Assembly: GCF_000020685.1 (NCBI RefSeq)
Contig: NC_012529.1
Location: forward strand, 1-64,000
Direction: 5' to 3'
Source: Deinococcus deserti VCD115
GTDB taxonomy: Bacteria > Deinococcota > Deinococci > Deinococcales > Deinococcaceae
DNA length: 64,000 nt
Shown: piece by piece, positions 7,571 to 23,183 of the stretch
Numbering within the stretch: position 1 is the first letter of the stretch
How the letters are laid out: every line of letters begins with the position of its first letter
The notes under the pieces: model-generated
Seen by the model: the letters and a program-made list of their open reading frames with translations, nothing else
Database searches by the model: none
What the model was told of the DNA's origin: nothing
Program-made: the position numbers and the translations under genes

Positions 7571-8417
7571 GGGCTCCTCCTTGACCGCGGGGGGTGCCGA
7601 CGAAGCGGCACGAGAAGGCACCCAGCGGTCCGTAATCAAAGGTGAACACGTCACCGCTGGAAATATCCACAGGACGGGTAAACGAGCCGGCCAGCACGAA
7701 CTCGCCGGCACGCAGGCCTTCGCCGTGTGCGGCCAGACGGTTGGCCAGCCAGGCAATGCCCTGGGCTGGGTGTCCCAGCACGCCGGCAGCCACCCCGGTT
7801 TCTTCAATGACCCCGTTGCGCACGCACAGCGCCGCAGCCCAGCGCAGATCGATAGCGTCTGGCGCTACAGTCCGGCCGCCCATGATCACACCGGAGTTGG
7901 CGGCATTGTCGCTGATGGTGTCCATGACGCGGCGCGGCTTCCCGGTTTCCCGGCTGACCCGGGCAATGCGGGCGTCGATGATCTCCGCTGCCGGAGTCAC
8001 GTATTCGGTGGCGCGCAGCACGTCGAACACCGTCACATGGGGCCCCTGCAGGTCACGGCCCAGCAGGAAGCCGAGTTCGACCTCCACACGCGGCTCCACG
8101 AAGCGTGAGAGGGGAATGTCTCCATTCGGCTCGAAGAACATGTCGTCGAGCAGCGCTCCGTAGTCCGGCTCATTGATCTGCACGGCCATCTGCATGGCCC
8201 GTGACGTCAGCCCGATCTTGTGGCCCACCACCCGGCGGCCATCCTCAATTTTGAGGGCCACCCAGGCGCGCTGAACCGCGTAGGCGTCAGCGACGGTCAT
8301 GCCGGGGAAGCGTTCGCTGAAGGGCGAAAGCTGAACACCGCTGGATTCAGCGGCCTCCAGTTCGGCGGCGAGGCCCATCAGGGCTGTCTCGGGGATGACT
8401 CGGGGTAGCTCTATCAT
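7563..8417 (-). CDS. hpaH: HpaH, 2-oxo-hept-4-ene-1,7-dioate hydratase
   Basis: This 284-aa protein belongs to the HpaH/MhpD hydratase group of the fumarylacetoacetase-like fold. It would add water to 2-oxohept-4-ene-1,7-dioate (OHED) in the cytoplasm to give the HpaI substrate. Supporting motifs are [12 protein letters not shown], the metal-site region [16 protein letters not shown] and the segment [10 protein letters not shown]. The length is close to the family norm of about 265 aa. It lies 13 bases downstream of hpaD and overlaps hpaI by 8 bases, consistent with one operon. Confidence 0.92.
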   Translation of the reverse strand: MIELPRVIPETALMGLAAELEAAESSGVQLSPFSERFPGMTVADAYAVQRAWVALKIEDGRRVVGHKIGLTSRAMQMAVQINEPDYGALLDDMFFEPNGDIPLSRFVEPRVEVELGFLLGRDLQGPHVTVFDVLRATEYVTPAAEIIDARIARVSRETGKPRRVMDTISDNAANSGVIMGGRTVAPDAIDLRWAAALCVRNGVIEETGVAAGVLGHPAQGIAWLANRLAAHGEGLRAGEFVLAGSFTRPVDISSGDVFTFDYGPLGAFSCRFVGTPRGQGGAHV

Positions 8418-8430
8418 GCTGGTCTTCCCA

Positions 8431-9403
8431 TCAGATCACATGGACCGGAATACCGGTCAGGGCTCCGGCCTCATGGGCCTGAAGGCCGCCGCCGAAGGCT
8501 TCCATCACCGAGGCTTCCTCAAACCAGCTGAGTGGCGTCTTTGCGCCCCACAGCGTCTGGCGCCGGGGGTCGTCTCGCATCCAGCGGATCGGCTTAAAGT
8601 CCGGGTCCACCGTGATGTAGTCGCTGGTATACAGCTCGATGCGGTGGCCGTCCGGGTCGCGGATGTACAGGAAAAAGGCGTTGGAGATACCGTGCCTTCC
8701 TGGGCCGCGCTCAATGCGCTCAGGCTGCCGGGCGCCGGCCAGGATGTCGCAGGTGCGGATAATCGAGTTCACGTCCGGCATCCAGTAGGCCCAGTGGTGC
8801 AGTCTCGGTCCTGGCCCGTTGGTCAGGGCCAGGTCGTGGACCCCTCCGCGGCGCTGGATCCACGCGGCCCAGTAGGCGTCGTGCTCGTCTACCGTGTATT
8901 CCGACAGTCGGAAATCCAGCTCGTTCAGGTACCAGTCCATGGTCGCTTTCACGTCCGGAACCATCACGTTGACGTGATCCACACGCTGCAGGCCCGGGCC
9001 GCGGTGGCGGTGGAACTCCTGCAGCATCCAGGGGTGCGTGCCAACCTCGTGGTAGAAGCTCAGCGGAATGCCGAAAGGATCCTGGAGCCGCAACATGCGG
9101 GGCCGGTCCAGTTCCTCTTCCCAGCGCCACGGCAGGTTCTGCTGCGCTGCCAGGGCAATCAGGGCGTCGAGGCTCTGCTCACCGCGCACCCGGTAACCCA
9201 GCTGACGGACGCGCACCGGGTCTTCGGGGCCGCGGCTCTGCTCGAGCTTCAGGGTCCACTCGCGGTCCTCCACGCCCCGCAGGTACAGGGCGTTGCCTTC
9301 CTCGTGCAGGATGTTCATGCCCAGCAGATCAACGTAAAACTCGCGGCTGGCGGCCAGGTCCGAGACCGTGAAGATGGCCTGCGCGATGCGGATGACGTCA
9401 GGC

Positions 9404-9411
<8 letters not shown>
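8431..9411 (-). CDS. hpaD: HpaD, homoprotocatechuate 2,3-dioxygenase
   Basis: This 326-aa vicinal-oxygen-chelate protein is a type I extradiol dioxygenase. It would cleave 3,4-dihydroxyphenylacetate to 5-carboxymethyl-2-hydroxymuconate semialdehyde. It has two tandem domains. The metal ligands of the C-terminal domain are visible as His146 ([11 protein letters not shown]), one of His205/His206 ([10 protein letters not shown]) and Glu259 ([12 protein letters not shown]). It resembles the Fe/Mn enzymes of Brevibacterium and Arthrobacter more than the LigB-type HpaD of enterobacteria. It overlaps hpaB by 8 bases. Confidence 0.93.
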
Positions 9412-10936
<1,525 letters not shown>

Positions 10937-10948
10937 GGGAGAGCTCCT

Positions 10949-11757
10949 TTATCGGTCCTGGCTGGCCAGACCGGTGTAGTTCGGGTCCACGAAAAGCCCG
11001 CCCTGCCGCTGCTCGGTGATGTGGTCCGGGTCGCCGTGCAGGTGCTCGACCTGACTGGCATAGCCTTCGGCGTCGTCTTGAGGCTGATAGTCCAGGCGGT
11101 CCCAGCCTTCGGGCGACATCCAGCGGCGGGTGTTGCCGCTGATGCCGGCCACGGTCAGGTAGCCGACGTCCGGGGCCGTGACAGCCCGGCTGAACAGCTG
11201 AGTAGCGTCCCGGGGCGAGAGCCAGGTAGACAGGTGGCGGCGGTCTTTAGGCTGCGGCTGGAACGAGCAGATGCGCACACTGACGAATTCCATCCCGTAG
11301 CGCTCCCAGTACATGCGGCCCAGGGCCTCGCCGAAGACCTTGCTGACGCCGTAATAGGTGTCGGGCCGCACCGGCACGTCCGGGGAAATGGTCTCGCTGC
11401 GGGGGTAGAAGCCCACCGTGTGGATACTGGACGCGAAGGCTACGCGCCGCACTCCAGCCTGCCGCGCCGCTTCCAGGACGTGATAGGTGCCGTCCATGTT
11501 CACCGCACGGATGCGTTCATAGGTGTGCTCGTCAGCGATGGCGCCCAGGTGGATCACCGCGTCGACGCCTTGCATCGCGGCAAGAACCTCATCGAAATGG
11601 GTCAGGTCGGCTTGGACGATCTCCTCGCCGGCCTGCGCCTCGCTGAGGTCACGGAGGTCGGTCAGGCGCAGCAGCGGGAAGTGGCCGCGCAGCCCCTCAC
11701 GCAGGGCCTGGCCGATGGTCCCGGCCGCCCCAGTGATCAGCACGCGCTGCGGTGAGT

Positions 11758-11761
<4 letters not shown>
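10949..11761 (-). CDS. NAD-dependent epimerase/dehydratase family SDR, uronate-dehydrogenase-like
   Basis: This 270-aa extended SDR has the nucleotide-binding motif GAAGTIGQ (residues 11-18), a catalytic Ser at 111 or 112 (FASSIHTVGFYP) and YGVSK with Tyr137 and Lys141. Overall it resembles bacterial uronate dehydrogenase, which oxidises glucuronate or galacturonate to the aldaric acid lactone. That likeness includes the segments VIHLGAIA, RPDTYYGVSKVFGE, LVRIC-like VRICSFQPQPK and LSTWLSPRD. It sits inside the hpa operon, overlapping hpaE by 4 bases and 12 bases before hpaB, although no uronate step belongs to homoprotocatechuate degradation. Its substrate here is unknown. Confidence 0.8.
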
Positions 11762-13311
<1,550 letters not shown>

Positions 13312-13364
13312 GGTCGCTCCTTAAAAGGTGGAGAGGCTCGTCATGCTGAGGGCGTCGCTGCGGC

Positions 13365-14165
<801 letters not shown>

Positions 14166-14261
14166 GGATTCTCCTGGGCTGACACTAAAAGTGAAGTGAC
14201 CTTCAGCATAGGCCTGGGGCGGCCTTCGGGTTTTTGGAGATTCCATGAATCCTGGCTGTTT

Positions 14262-14283
14262 CATTTGTAGAATCAGACAAATG
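14262..14283. promoter_or_regulatory. Operator-like inverted repeat centred on the regulator's -10 box
   Basis: CATTTGT (14262-14268) and ACAAATG (14277-14283) form a perfect 7-bp inverted repeat with an 8-base spacer. The spacer holds TAGAAT (14268-14273), a TANNNT-type -10 box placed 7 bases before the ATG at 14281. A dimeric regulator bound here would block transcription of the PucR-like gene, and could also act on the divergent hpa operon. Confidence 0.55.
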
Positions 14284-15468
14284 CCTCAGCTTTCCGACCT
14301 GTGTGTGGCCCTGGATCTGCCGGTGCCAGATCATGGCAGCTGTGCCTGGACCACACCTGAGGACGCCTGCGCGCTGCTGCCTGATCAGCCGGCCGAGGTG
14401 GTCCGGACGGCCGTACTGGCCTTCCGGGCGCAGCAGATGGCCGCCGTGCCCGGAAGCGCCAGCGTGTTTGCCGCGCTGCGCGAGGCCGTTGCCCATCCCC
14501 AGCCCGAGCGTGAACTGACGCGCCTGTTGGCACGTTTGACTGGAGGATTCGTCGCCATTCATGCCAGCTGGGGGGACCTGGTGGCTTCGTCTGGTGATCC
14601 CCGCCCAGGGCAGGTCTGGAAACTCATCCATAAAACCCGTCACGTGGGCACGCTGACCATGGCCGTCGCCGCTCGGTGGGCGCCGCTGATGCCGGTGGCT
14701 GCCGAGTACGCCCTGCTGGCGCGCCTGCAGTCGGCCGCCGCCGGGGCCGCGCGCCGCCGAGTGGGAGAGCGGTCCCTGGACGCCCTGCTTTCAGGCCAGG
14801 ACGATGCTCCAGGGCTCGGGAGCGGACCCTTCGCGCTGGCCGTGGCGCGCTTTTCGCACGAGACGGCAGCCACGAAGACAGCCCGCGCTGCCCAGGAACA
14901 CGCGCTTGACGTGCTGGCCAGCGCAGGTGAGGGGTATTTCATGGAGCGGGGGGTGACCGCCTATTCCACGGTGCGTGGTCAGCGGGCCGTCTGGCTGTGG
15001 CCTACGCGCGACCTGCCCCGCGAGGGTGTGGCCCTGCATGCCGCGCTGCTGGCCTCCACAGAGCAGGACGTCCGCCTGGGCGTGAGTGCCAGGCACCATG
15101 CCGGAAACGTGCGCGGCGCGTTTGATGAGGCTTCCCAGGCGCTGACGGGCACCCGGGAAGCCAGAGGCTGCACTCTGTTTCAGGAACTTGACCCGCTGCA
15201 TACGCTGCTTACCAGTGGCGCCCTGAGTACCTTGCAGGCGCAAGTGCGCTCGCGCCTGGCCACCCTGGACGACAGCGGGCGGACTGAAGTGACCTTGCGG
15301 GCCTACCTGAACCACACCGGACCCCTGACGGGCCTGGCGGCCCAGCTGCACATTCATGTCAATACCCTGCGCTACCGCCTGCGCCGCGCAGAAGAGGTAC
15401 TGGGCGGCCCGTTGGATGATCCACATCTGCTGGCCCGGCTGTATCTGGCCTTCGAAGCCCGGCCGTAA
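14281..15468 (+). CDS. PucR-family transcriptional regulator, probable regulator of the hpa operon
   Basis: This 395-aa protein has a C-terminal PucR-type helix-turn-helix: residues about 340-385 read TEVTLRAYLNHTGPLTGLAA followed by QLHIHVNTLRYRLRRAEE, the signature of HTH_30 domains. The N-terminal half is an unassigned sensor-like region, and the middle contains a GGDEF-like degenerate fold typical of the family. It is divergent from hpaG with about 115 bases between, the usual layout for a pathway-specific regulator. I chose ATG 14281 because TAGAAT lies 7 bases before it, as at other leaderless genes in this window. ATG 14245, with GGAGA four bases upstream, is an alternative that adds 12 residues. 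Confidence 0.82.
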   Translation: MPQLSDLCVALDLPVPDHGSCAWTTPEDACALLPDQPAEVVRTAVLAFRAQQMAAVPGSASVFAALREAVAHPQPERELTRLLARLTGGFVAIHASWGDLVASSGDPRPGQVWKLIHKTRHVGTLTMAVAARWAPLMPVAAEYALLARLQSAAAGAARRRVGERSLDALLSGQDDAPGLGSGPFALAVARFSHETAATKTARAAQEHALDVLASAGEGYFMERGVTAYSTVRGQRAVWLWPTRDLPREGVALHAALLASTEQDVRLGVSARHHAGNVRGAFDEASQALTGTREARGCTLFQELDPLHTLLTSGALSTLQAQVRSRLATLDDSGRTEVTLRAYLNHTGPLTGLAAQLHIHVNTLRYRLRRAEEVLGGPLDDPHLLARLYLAFEARP

Positions 15469-15659
15469 GCTCAAGTTCGGCCAGGACTGGTTCATCAACC
15501 GGTTCCCGCGTCTCCGTTCCAGGGAAAAGTTGCGCCCAGTGAGCCCGTGTGCCGATTCGGCCAGGGTTCATCTGACGTGTTGGAAACATGGTCTGAGTCT
15601 GCTGACAGGCTGACGTTTCGACTCGGCAGGCCTCACCGGCAACCAAAATTTTTCTGACG

Positions 15660-15677
15660 TATTGACAAATGGCAATA
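15660..15677. promoter_or_regulatory. ArsR operator candidate overlapping the -35 box
   Basis: TATTG-N8-CAATA (15660-15677) is an inverted repeat of the size usual for ArsR/SmtB operators. It contains a perfect -35 TTGACA at 15662-15667. A -10 candidate CAGTAT (15685-15690) lies 17 bases further and ends 6 bases before the ATG at 15697, implying a leaderless mRNA. A 10-bp palindrome ATAGATCTAT (15689-15698) overlaps the start codon. Confidence 0.6.
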
Positions 15678-15696
15678 TGTAGATCAGTATAGATCT

Positions 15697-16050
15697 ATGG
15701 AATTCGATACGACAGCAGAGGTGTTCAAGGCCCTGGGCGATCCTCACCGCCTGAAAGCCCTTCACTTTCTGGCCACGGCGACCCCGGGCTGCTGCCAGAA
15801 CGGAGAGAGCGTCTGTGCCTGCGACCTGGTCGATCACCTGGGGTTGGCGCAACCGACCGTGAGTCACCACATGCGGCTGCTTGTCAATGCTGGGCTGGTG
15901 ACTGCTGAGAAGCGCGGCCGCTGGACCCACTACACGCTGAGCCTTCAGGGTCTGGACACCGTGCAGTCCCTTCTGAACATCCTCGCCCGGCAGATTGCTC
16001 AGTCTCCTGCCTGCACGCCCGCTTCCCGTCCTCAAGCCCAGGCTTCTTAA
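15697..16050 (+). CDS. arsR: ArsR/SmtB-family metal(loid)-responsive repressor
   Basis: This 117-aa winged-helix repressor has the family layout: KALGDPHRLKALHFL in helix 1-2, the recognition helix AQPTVSHHMRLL, and the wing GRWTHYTL. Cys40 and Cys42 (VCACDLVDHLG) are at the classic ArsR inducer site, with an extra pair at Cys32-Cys33, suggesting arsenite, antimonite or a soft metal as inducer. It is the first gene of a four-gene run. An inverted repeat over its -35 box indicates autoregulation. Confidence 0.88.
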   Translation: MEFDTTAEVFKALGDPHRLKALHFLATATPGCCQNGESVCACDLVDHLGLAQPTVSHHMRLLVNAGLVTAEKRGRWTHYTLSLQGLDTVQSLLNILARQIAQSPACTPASRPQAQAS

Positions 16051-16075
16051 GCCGCCTTCCTCAAAAGGAGTCCAC

Positions 16076-16249
16076 ATGAACACCCTCTGGCTTGTCGAGA
16101 CTTCCGTTGACCGCCTTCAGCAACTCCGCCAGGAGGCCAGGCACGAAGCCCTGGTGCGACAGGCGCGCCGCCGCGTGTCCTGGGACCCCCGCCTTCTGTT
16201 TCACCTGCCTGCCCCCAGGTTATCTTCCGCCCCCTGCCTGACCTGCTAA
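16076..16249 (+). CDS. Small protein of unknown function, 57 aa, in the ArsR operon
   Basis: A short basic protein beginning MNTLWLVETSVDRLQQLRQE, preceded by AAGGAG at a good distance from the ATG at 16076. Residues 10-35 are likely helical and Arg-rich. The C-terminus ends in a CLTC motif that could bind a metal. It lies 25 bases after arsR and 12 bases before the next gene, so it is almost certainly co-transcribed. I do not recognise the family. Confidence 0.6.
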   Translation: MNTLWLVETSVDRLQQLRQEARHEALVRQARRRVSWDPRLLFHLPAPRLSSAPCLTC

Positions 16250-16261
16250 AGGAGCCCTGCC

Positions 16262-16801
16262 ATGACCCAGACGATTCCCGGCCTGACCGACCAGACCACC
16301 ACTGCTGCCCTGATTGCCCGGCTCCGCACCCTTCCTCAACGGCCCCTGGAATTCCACCTGCACGGCGAAGTCCTGGTTCCGGCCGGTTACCACGTCACCG
16401 AGGTCAAGGCCGTCACTGTCGAGGCGATGGACTGCGGCGGTAAGGCCAGCGCCTGGCGAGAAACCGTCATCCAGCTGATGGACGGGACCACAGAAGAAGC
16501 CAAGGCGGGATTCATGACCAACCGCAAATTTCTGGCTATTTATGACCGGGTGGTCCGGCATATTCCCGTCCGGGAGGAAGCGGAAGTCCGGTTCGAGTAC
16601 GGCAGTGGTGAGCGCCCGGCCCTGCAGTACCACGTCACGCACATCGAAACGCAGCCGGAGCGCATGATCGTGCACCTGCGTACGCCTGGCGTGCAGTGCA
16701 AGGCCGCTGACGCCTGTGGGCTGCCGGCTGCCGACGCCGCCGGAGACTGCGTGCCCGAGAGCGGCTGCTGCGCGCCTCAGGCCCCGATTTCCCTCAGCTG
16801 A
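16262..16801 (+). CDS. Conserved protein of arsenic-type operons (DUF6428-like) with Cys-rich tail
   Basis: This 179-aa protein resembles, from memory, the family labelled DUF6428 that often follows an ArsR repressor. Residues 25-145 form the conserved part, with [20 protein letters not shown] and the segment [13 protein letters not shown]. The last 40 residues contain five cysteines (VQCK, DACG, GDCV, SGCCAP), which suggests metalloid or metal binding. Function is not known. It ends in TGATG, sharing one base with the transporter start. Confidence 0.65.
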   Translation: MTQTIPGLTDQTTTAALIARLRTLPQRPLEFHLHGEVLVPAGYHVTEVKAVTVEAMDCGGKASAWRETVIQLMDGTTEEAKAGFMTNRKFLAIYDRVVRHIPVREEAEVRFEYGSGERPALQYHVTHIETQPERMIVHLRTPGVQCKAADACGLPAADAAGDCVPESGCCAPQAPISLS

Positions 16802-17994
16802 TGATCCGGCCTTCTGCGTCCACGCCACTCCTGGTGTGGACGCTGGCCTTGCTCAGCACGGTCAGCTACGGCGCCCTCTGGTATGCCCAGCCGCTCCTGG
16901 CAGTCGCGACTGAGGAGACGTTTGGCTGGAGCCGCACCCATACTGGCCTGGCCTTTACCCTGGCGCTGGTCGTCACGGCAGTACTGGCTCCCAGAGTGGG
17001 CCGCAGACTCGATCAAAATGGCGGGCGAATCCTTCTGACCTCTGGGGCGGTGCTGGGTGCCGTGGCGTTTGTGATTCTCGCCGTGTCCTCCTCGTACCCC
17101 ATGTTCGTCGTCGGGTGGCTGCTGGCGGGCATAGCGATGAGTCTGACGTTCTACGAGGCAGTGTTCACCGTACTGGCCCACCAGCTGGGTGGTTCCGCGC
17201 GGGCCCGCGCCAGCCTGACCATCACCCTGGTGGCAGGACTGGCCAGCACGGTGTTCGTGCCGCTGACCACCGTCCTGCTGCAGGGTTTTGGGCGGCAACC
17301 GGCCCTGCTCAGTCTGGCCGCGCTGCTGCTGGCTATGGGGGCGCTGGTCTGGACGGTACTGCCGAACTCGAGTGGAGCGCCTGCGGCCGGGTCTCCATTT
17401 GTCCCGGACCGCCGGTTTTTCCGGCTGACGGCCGCTTTCACCCTGGCGCGGATCATCACCGTAGGAGTGGGACTGCAACTGGTGCCGCTGCTGCTCGGAT
17501 CTGGGTACCCGCCACTTGAGGCTGCCGGGCTGGCCGCGTGGATGGGCCTGGCGGCGCTGCCCGGCCGGATGCTGTTTATGCCGCTGATGGCCCGGTGGCA
17601 GGCCGTGCCACTCAGCGCTGCCCTGATCGCCGGGTTGTCAGCCGCGACCCTGCTGTTTCACTGGGCAGACTCCGCGGCGGCGGCGGTGCTCGGCGCGGGC
17701 CTTTTCGGCATGACGAACGGTGCGCTGACGCTCGCTCGCAATGAAGTTTTGCTGGCTGCGTACAGGACAGAAGTTTTTGGAGCTGCCAACGGCCGGATGG
17801 CCTCGTGGGTGAATGGGGCCCAGGCCCTGACCCCTCTGGGAGTAGGGTTCCTGTTCACCATGACCGCCGGGTACAGCGTTTCACTGAGCATGATGGCTGG
17901 GCTGGGCGTGACCGCCGTGCTGGTGCTGGCCTCTATGGGCAGACGGGACACGCTGGATAAACCGGCTTTTCCAGAGGTTTCAGGGCGTCAGTAG
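16801..17994 (+). CDS. Major facilitator superfamily exporter
   Basis: This 397-aa membrane protein has about 12 hydrophobic segments and MFS signatures: WYAQPLLAVATEETFGWSRT after helix 1 and the loop GRRLDQNGGR between helices 2 and 3. The start codon overlaps the stop of the preceding gene, so it is the last gene of the ArsR operon. By context it probably exports the compound sensed by the ArsR protein, possibly a metalloid or organometalloid. The sequence alone does not show the substrate. Confidence 0.8.
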   Translation: MIRPSASTPLLVWTLALLSTVSYGALWYAQPLLAVATEETFGWSRTHTGLAFTLALVVTAVLAPRVGRRLDQNGGRILLTSGAVLGAVAFVILAVSSSYPMFVVGWLLAGIAMSLTFYEAVFTVLAHQLGGSARARASLTITLVAGLASTVFVPLTTVLLQGFGRQPALLSLAALLLAMGALVWTVLPNSSGAPAAGSPFVPDRRFFRLTAAFTLARIITVGVGLQLVPLLLGSGYPPLEAAGLAAWMGLAALPGRMLFMPLMARWQAVPLSAALIAGLSAATLLFHWADSAAAAVLGAGLFGMTNGALTLARNEVLLAAYRTEVFGAANGRMASWVNGAQALTPLGVGFLFTMTAGYSVSLSMMAGLGVTAVLVLASMGRRDTLDKPAFPEVSGRQ

Positions 17995-18045
17995 AGCTGG
18001 AAACAGGGGAGGCGCGCTGTAGCTGAAGCGACGTTCTTCCGGCAA

Positions 18046-18064
18046 TCGCCTGTGTTGTCCGGCA
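18046..18064 (+). repeat. Stray iteron-like 19-mer far from the origin
   Basis: TCGCCTGTGTTGTCCGGCA matches the origin iteron at 17 of 19 positions and lies about 14 kb away. It is in the intergenic space between the MFS gene and the ABC binding-protein gene, in the same orientation as the main array. It may be a secondary RepA site or a relic of a rearrangement. Confidence 0.7.
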
Positions 18065-18218
18065 TGGGCGGTTGCCTGCCGACAGGAATCACATCCAGTC
18101 GCAGGAGCCGGACCTCCTGGGAACCCGGTTCAACCGTGAAATGGCGTGGAAAGCGGAGCAGCGGACTCTGCTAGCATTCCAGCAACCACAACGCAGTGTT
18201 TTTGCACGGAGGCTCACT

Positions 18219-19358
18219 ATGAAAACCCGGTTGCTCCTGACCGCTTTGCTTGCCACCACGTCCCTTGCCCTGGCCGAAGTCCGCGTCGGCGTCATCGTTT
18301 CGTCTACCGGTCCCGCGGCCAGCCTGGGGATTCCCGAGAAAAACACGGTCGTGCTGCTGCCGCAGACCGTTGCCGGCCAGAAGATCGTCTACACCATTCT
18401 GGACGACGCCTCCGACACCACGGCCGCCGTCACCAATGCGCGCAAGCTGATTCAGGACGGCAAGGTCGATCTGATTATCGGCACGACCACGACGCCCGCC
18501 TCACTCGCCATGATCGACGTGGTGTCCCAGGCCAGGGTGCCGATGATCAGTCTGGCTGCCTCCGAGAGCATCATCAAGCCAGTTGATGCCAAGCGCAGCT
18601 GGGTCTTTAAGACGCCTCAGACCGACGCCCTGATGGCCGCGGCCATTGTGCAGCACATGGTGAAAAACAAGGTGCGCACTGTGGGCTACATCGGCTTCAA
18701 TGACGCCTACGGTGAGGGATGGGCCAACGAACTCAAGCGCAACGCGGCGGCGCGCGGCATCAAGGTGATTGCTGAGGAACGTTATGGCCGCAGTGACACG
18801 AGCGTCACCGGGCAGATCCTGAAGCTTGTCGCGGCCAGGCCCGATGCCATCCTGGTCGGGGCGTCCGGAGTTCCAGCTGTTCTGCCACAGAAGACCCTGA
18901 ATGACCGCGGCTATACCGGCACCATCTATCAGACCCACGGCGTAGCCAACGCTGACTTCCTGCGGGTGGGGGGCAAGGACGTCGAAGGCGCCATCCTTCC
19001 TGCGGGCCCCGTCCTGGTTGCCGATCAGCTGCCCACGACCAACCCCACCCGCCGCGTCGGGCTGGCCTACATGAACCTGTACGAGGCAAAGTACGGCAAG
19101 GACAGCGTCAGCACCTTTGGCGCGCACATGTGGGACGCCGGGCTGCTGATGCAGAAGGCGCTTCCTGTAGCTCTCAAGAAAGCCCAGCCCGGCACGCCTG
19201 CCTTCCGTGAGGCGCTGCGTGATGCTCTTGAAGGAACCCGGAACGTGATCGGGGCGCACGGCATTTTCAACCTGAGCGCTACCGACCACCTGGGGCTTGA
19301 CGCGCGCAGCCGCGTGATGGTGCAGATTGTGAATGGGGGCTGGAAACTGCTGAAGTAA
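18219..19358 (+). CDS. Periplasmic binding protein of a branched-chain-amino-acid-type ABC importer
   Basis: This 379-aa secreted protein has a signal peptide (residues 1-19, ending SLALA) and the type I periplasmic-binding fold of LivJ-like receptors: VRVGVIVSSTGPAASLGIPE, DVVSQARVPMISLAASE and TVGYIGFNDAYGEGWANELK. Start ATG 18219 is supported by CGGAGG ten bases upstream. Other members of this family bind aromatic acids or amides as well as Leu/Ile/Val. The neighbouring phenylacetate-CoA ligase makes an aromatic acid a plausible ligand. Its partner permeases and ATPases are convergent on the opposite strand. Confidence 0.88.
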   Translation: MKTRLLLTALLATTSLALAEVRVGVIVSSTGPAASLGIPEKNTVVLLPQTVAGQKIVYTILDDASDTTAAVTNARKLIQDGKVDLIIGTTTTPASLAMIDVVSQARVPMISLAASESIIKPVDAKRSWVFKTPQTDALMAAAIVQHMVKNKVRTVGYIGFNDAYGEGWANELKRNAAARGIKVIAEERYGRSDTSVTGQILKLVAARPDAILVGASGVPAVLPQKTLNDRGYTGTIYQTHGVANADFLRVGGKDVEGAILPAGPVLVADQLPTTNPTRRVGLAYMNLYEAKYGKDSVSTFGAHMWDAGLLMQKALPVALKKAQPGTPAFREALRDALEGTRNVIGAHGIFNLSATDHLGLDARSRVMVQIVNGGWKLLK

Positions 19359-19374
19359 CCGAGCGGCACAACAG

Positions 19375-19406
19375 GAGGAGGGGGTATTTGCCCCTCCTCT
19401 TTTTTG
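19375..19406 (+). terminator. Intrinsic terminator after the binding-protein gene
   Basis: A 9-bp stem (GAGGAGGGG at 19375-19383 with CCCCTCCTC at 19391-19399), a 7-base loop and a following run of T make a textbook rho-independent terminator, between convergent genes. Confidence 0.9.
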
Positions 19407-19436
19407 TGGTTCTGCGTAGCGCTGACCGGATGGTGT

Positions 19437-20140
19437 TCAACCGCCGAGGTAGCTGGCACTCAACTCAGGATGCCTGGCCAGTTCCTGAGCTGGACCACTC
19501 ATCTTGACCTGGCCGGTTTCAAGCACGTAAGCCTCGTCGCTGATGGCCAGACTGGCGCGCGCATTCTGCTCGACCAGCAGCACGGTCACGCCACTGTCGC
19601 GCAGGTCGCGCACGATGCGCAGGATGTCGCGCACGATCAGGGGCGCCAGCCCGAGCGAGGGTTCGTCCAGCAGCAGCAGCTTCGGCCTGCCCATCAGGGC
19701 CCGGCCAATGGCCAGCATCTGCTGCTCGCCTCCTGACAGCGTGCCTGCCAGCTGGCTGCGCCGCTCCAAGAGGCGGGGAAAGCGGGCGTACACCTCGTCC
19801 AGGTCGGCGCGCCAGTGCCCCCGGCGGCGGGTGTAGGCGCCCAGGGTCAGGTTGTCGGCCACGCTCATGCTGGCAAACAGTTCGCGCCGCTCGGGCACCA
19901 GACTGATGCCGCGCGCGACCCGCCCTTCGAGCGGAACGCCGCGCAGCGTTTCGCCCGCGTAAAGAAGTTCCCCCTGCGACGGCAGGATGCCCATCACCGA
20001 GTTCATCAGGGTGGTTTTGCCCGCGCCGTTGGCGCCGATGACGCTGACGATGTGTCCCTGGGGCACCTGCACGCTCACGTCACTCAGGGCTTCGACCCGG
20101 CCGTAGCGGGTATGCAGATGCTGCACGTCCAGCAGAACAC

Positions 20141-20144
<4 letters not shown>
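19437..20144 (-). CDS. livF: LivF-type ABC transporter ATPase
   Basis: This 235-aa ATPase of the high-affinity branched-chain-amino-acid family has Walker [10 protein letters not shown], the signature [16 protein letters not shown], Walker [14 protein letters not shown] and the switch His replaced by Gln in LLVEQNAR, as is usual for LivF. It would power uptake with the LivG domain of the fusion gene upstream, with which it overlaps by 4 bases. It is the last gene of the minus-strand operon livH-livMG-livF. Confidence 0.93.
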
Positions 20145-22977
<2,833 letters not shown>

Positions 22978-23183
22978 ATGCAGTTTCCTGCCTGGCCGCT
23001 TGCTGGCCTCCAGTACACGCTCGGTTTGTCATTGTCCGCACCATATCGGAGCCGCCGGAGCCCGGCAAGCCGCGGCCCTGCAGTCTACGCCAGGGGCAGC
23101 AAGGAGGCTAGACTGGCGCCACTTGTCGAAATTCTGCTGGTTTTATGTGCCGGCACTGTGTTCTGCCGTGATGGAGGCTCCCC

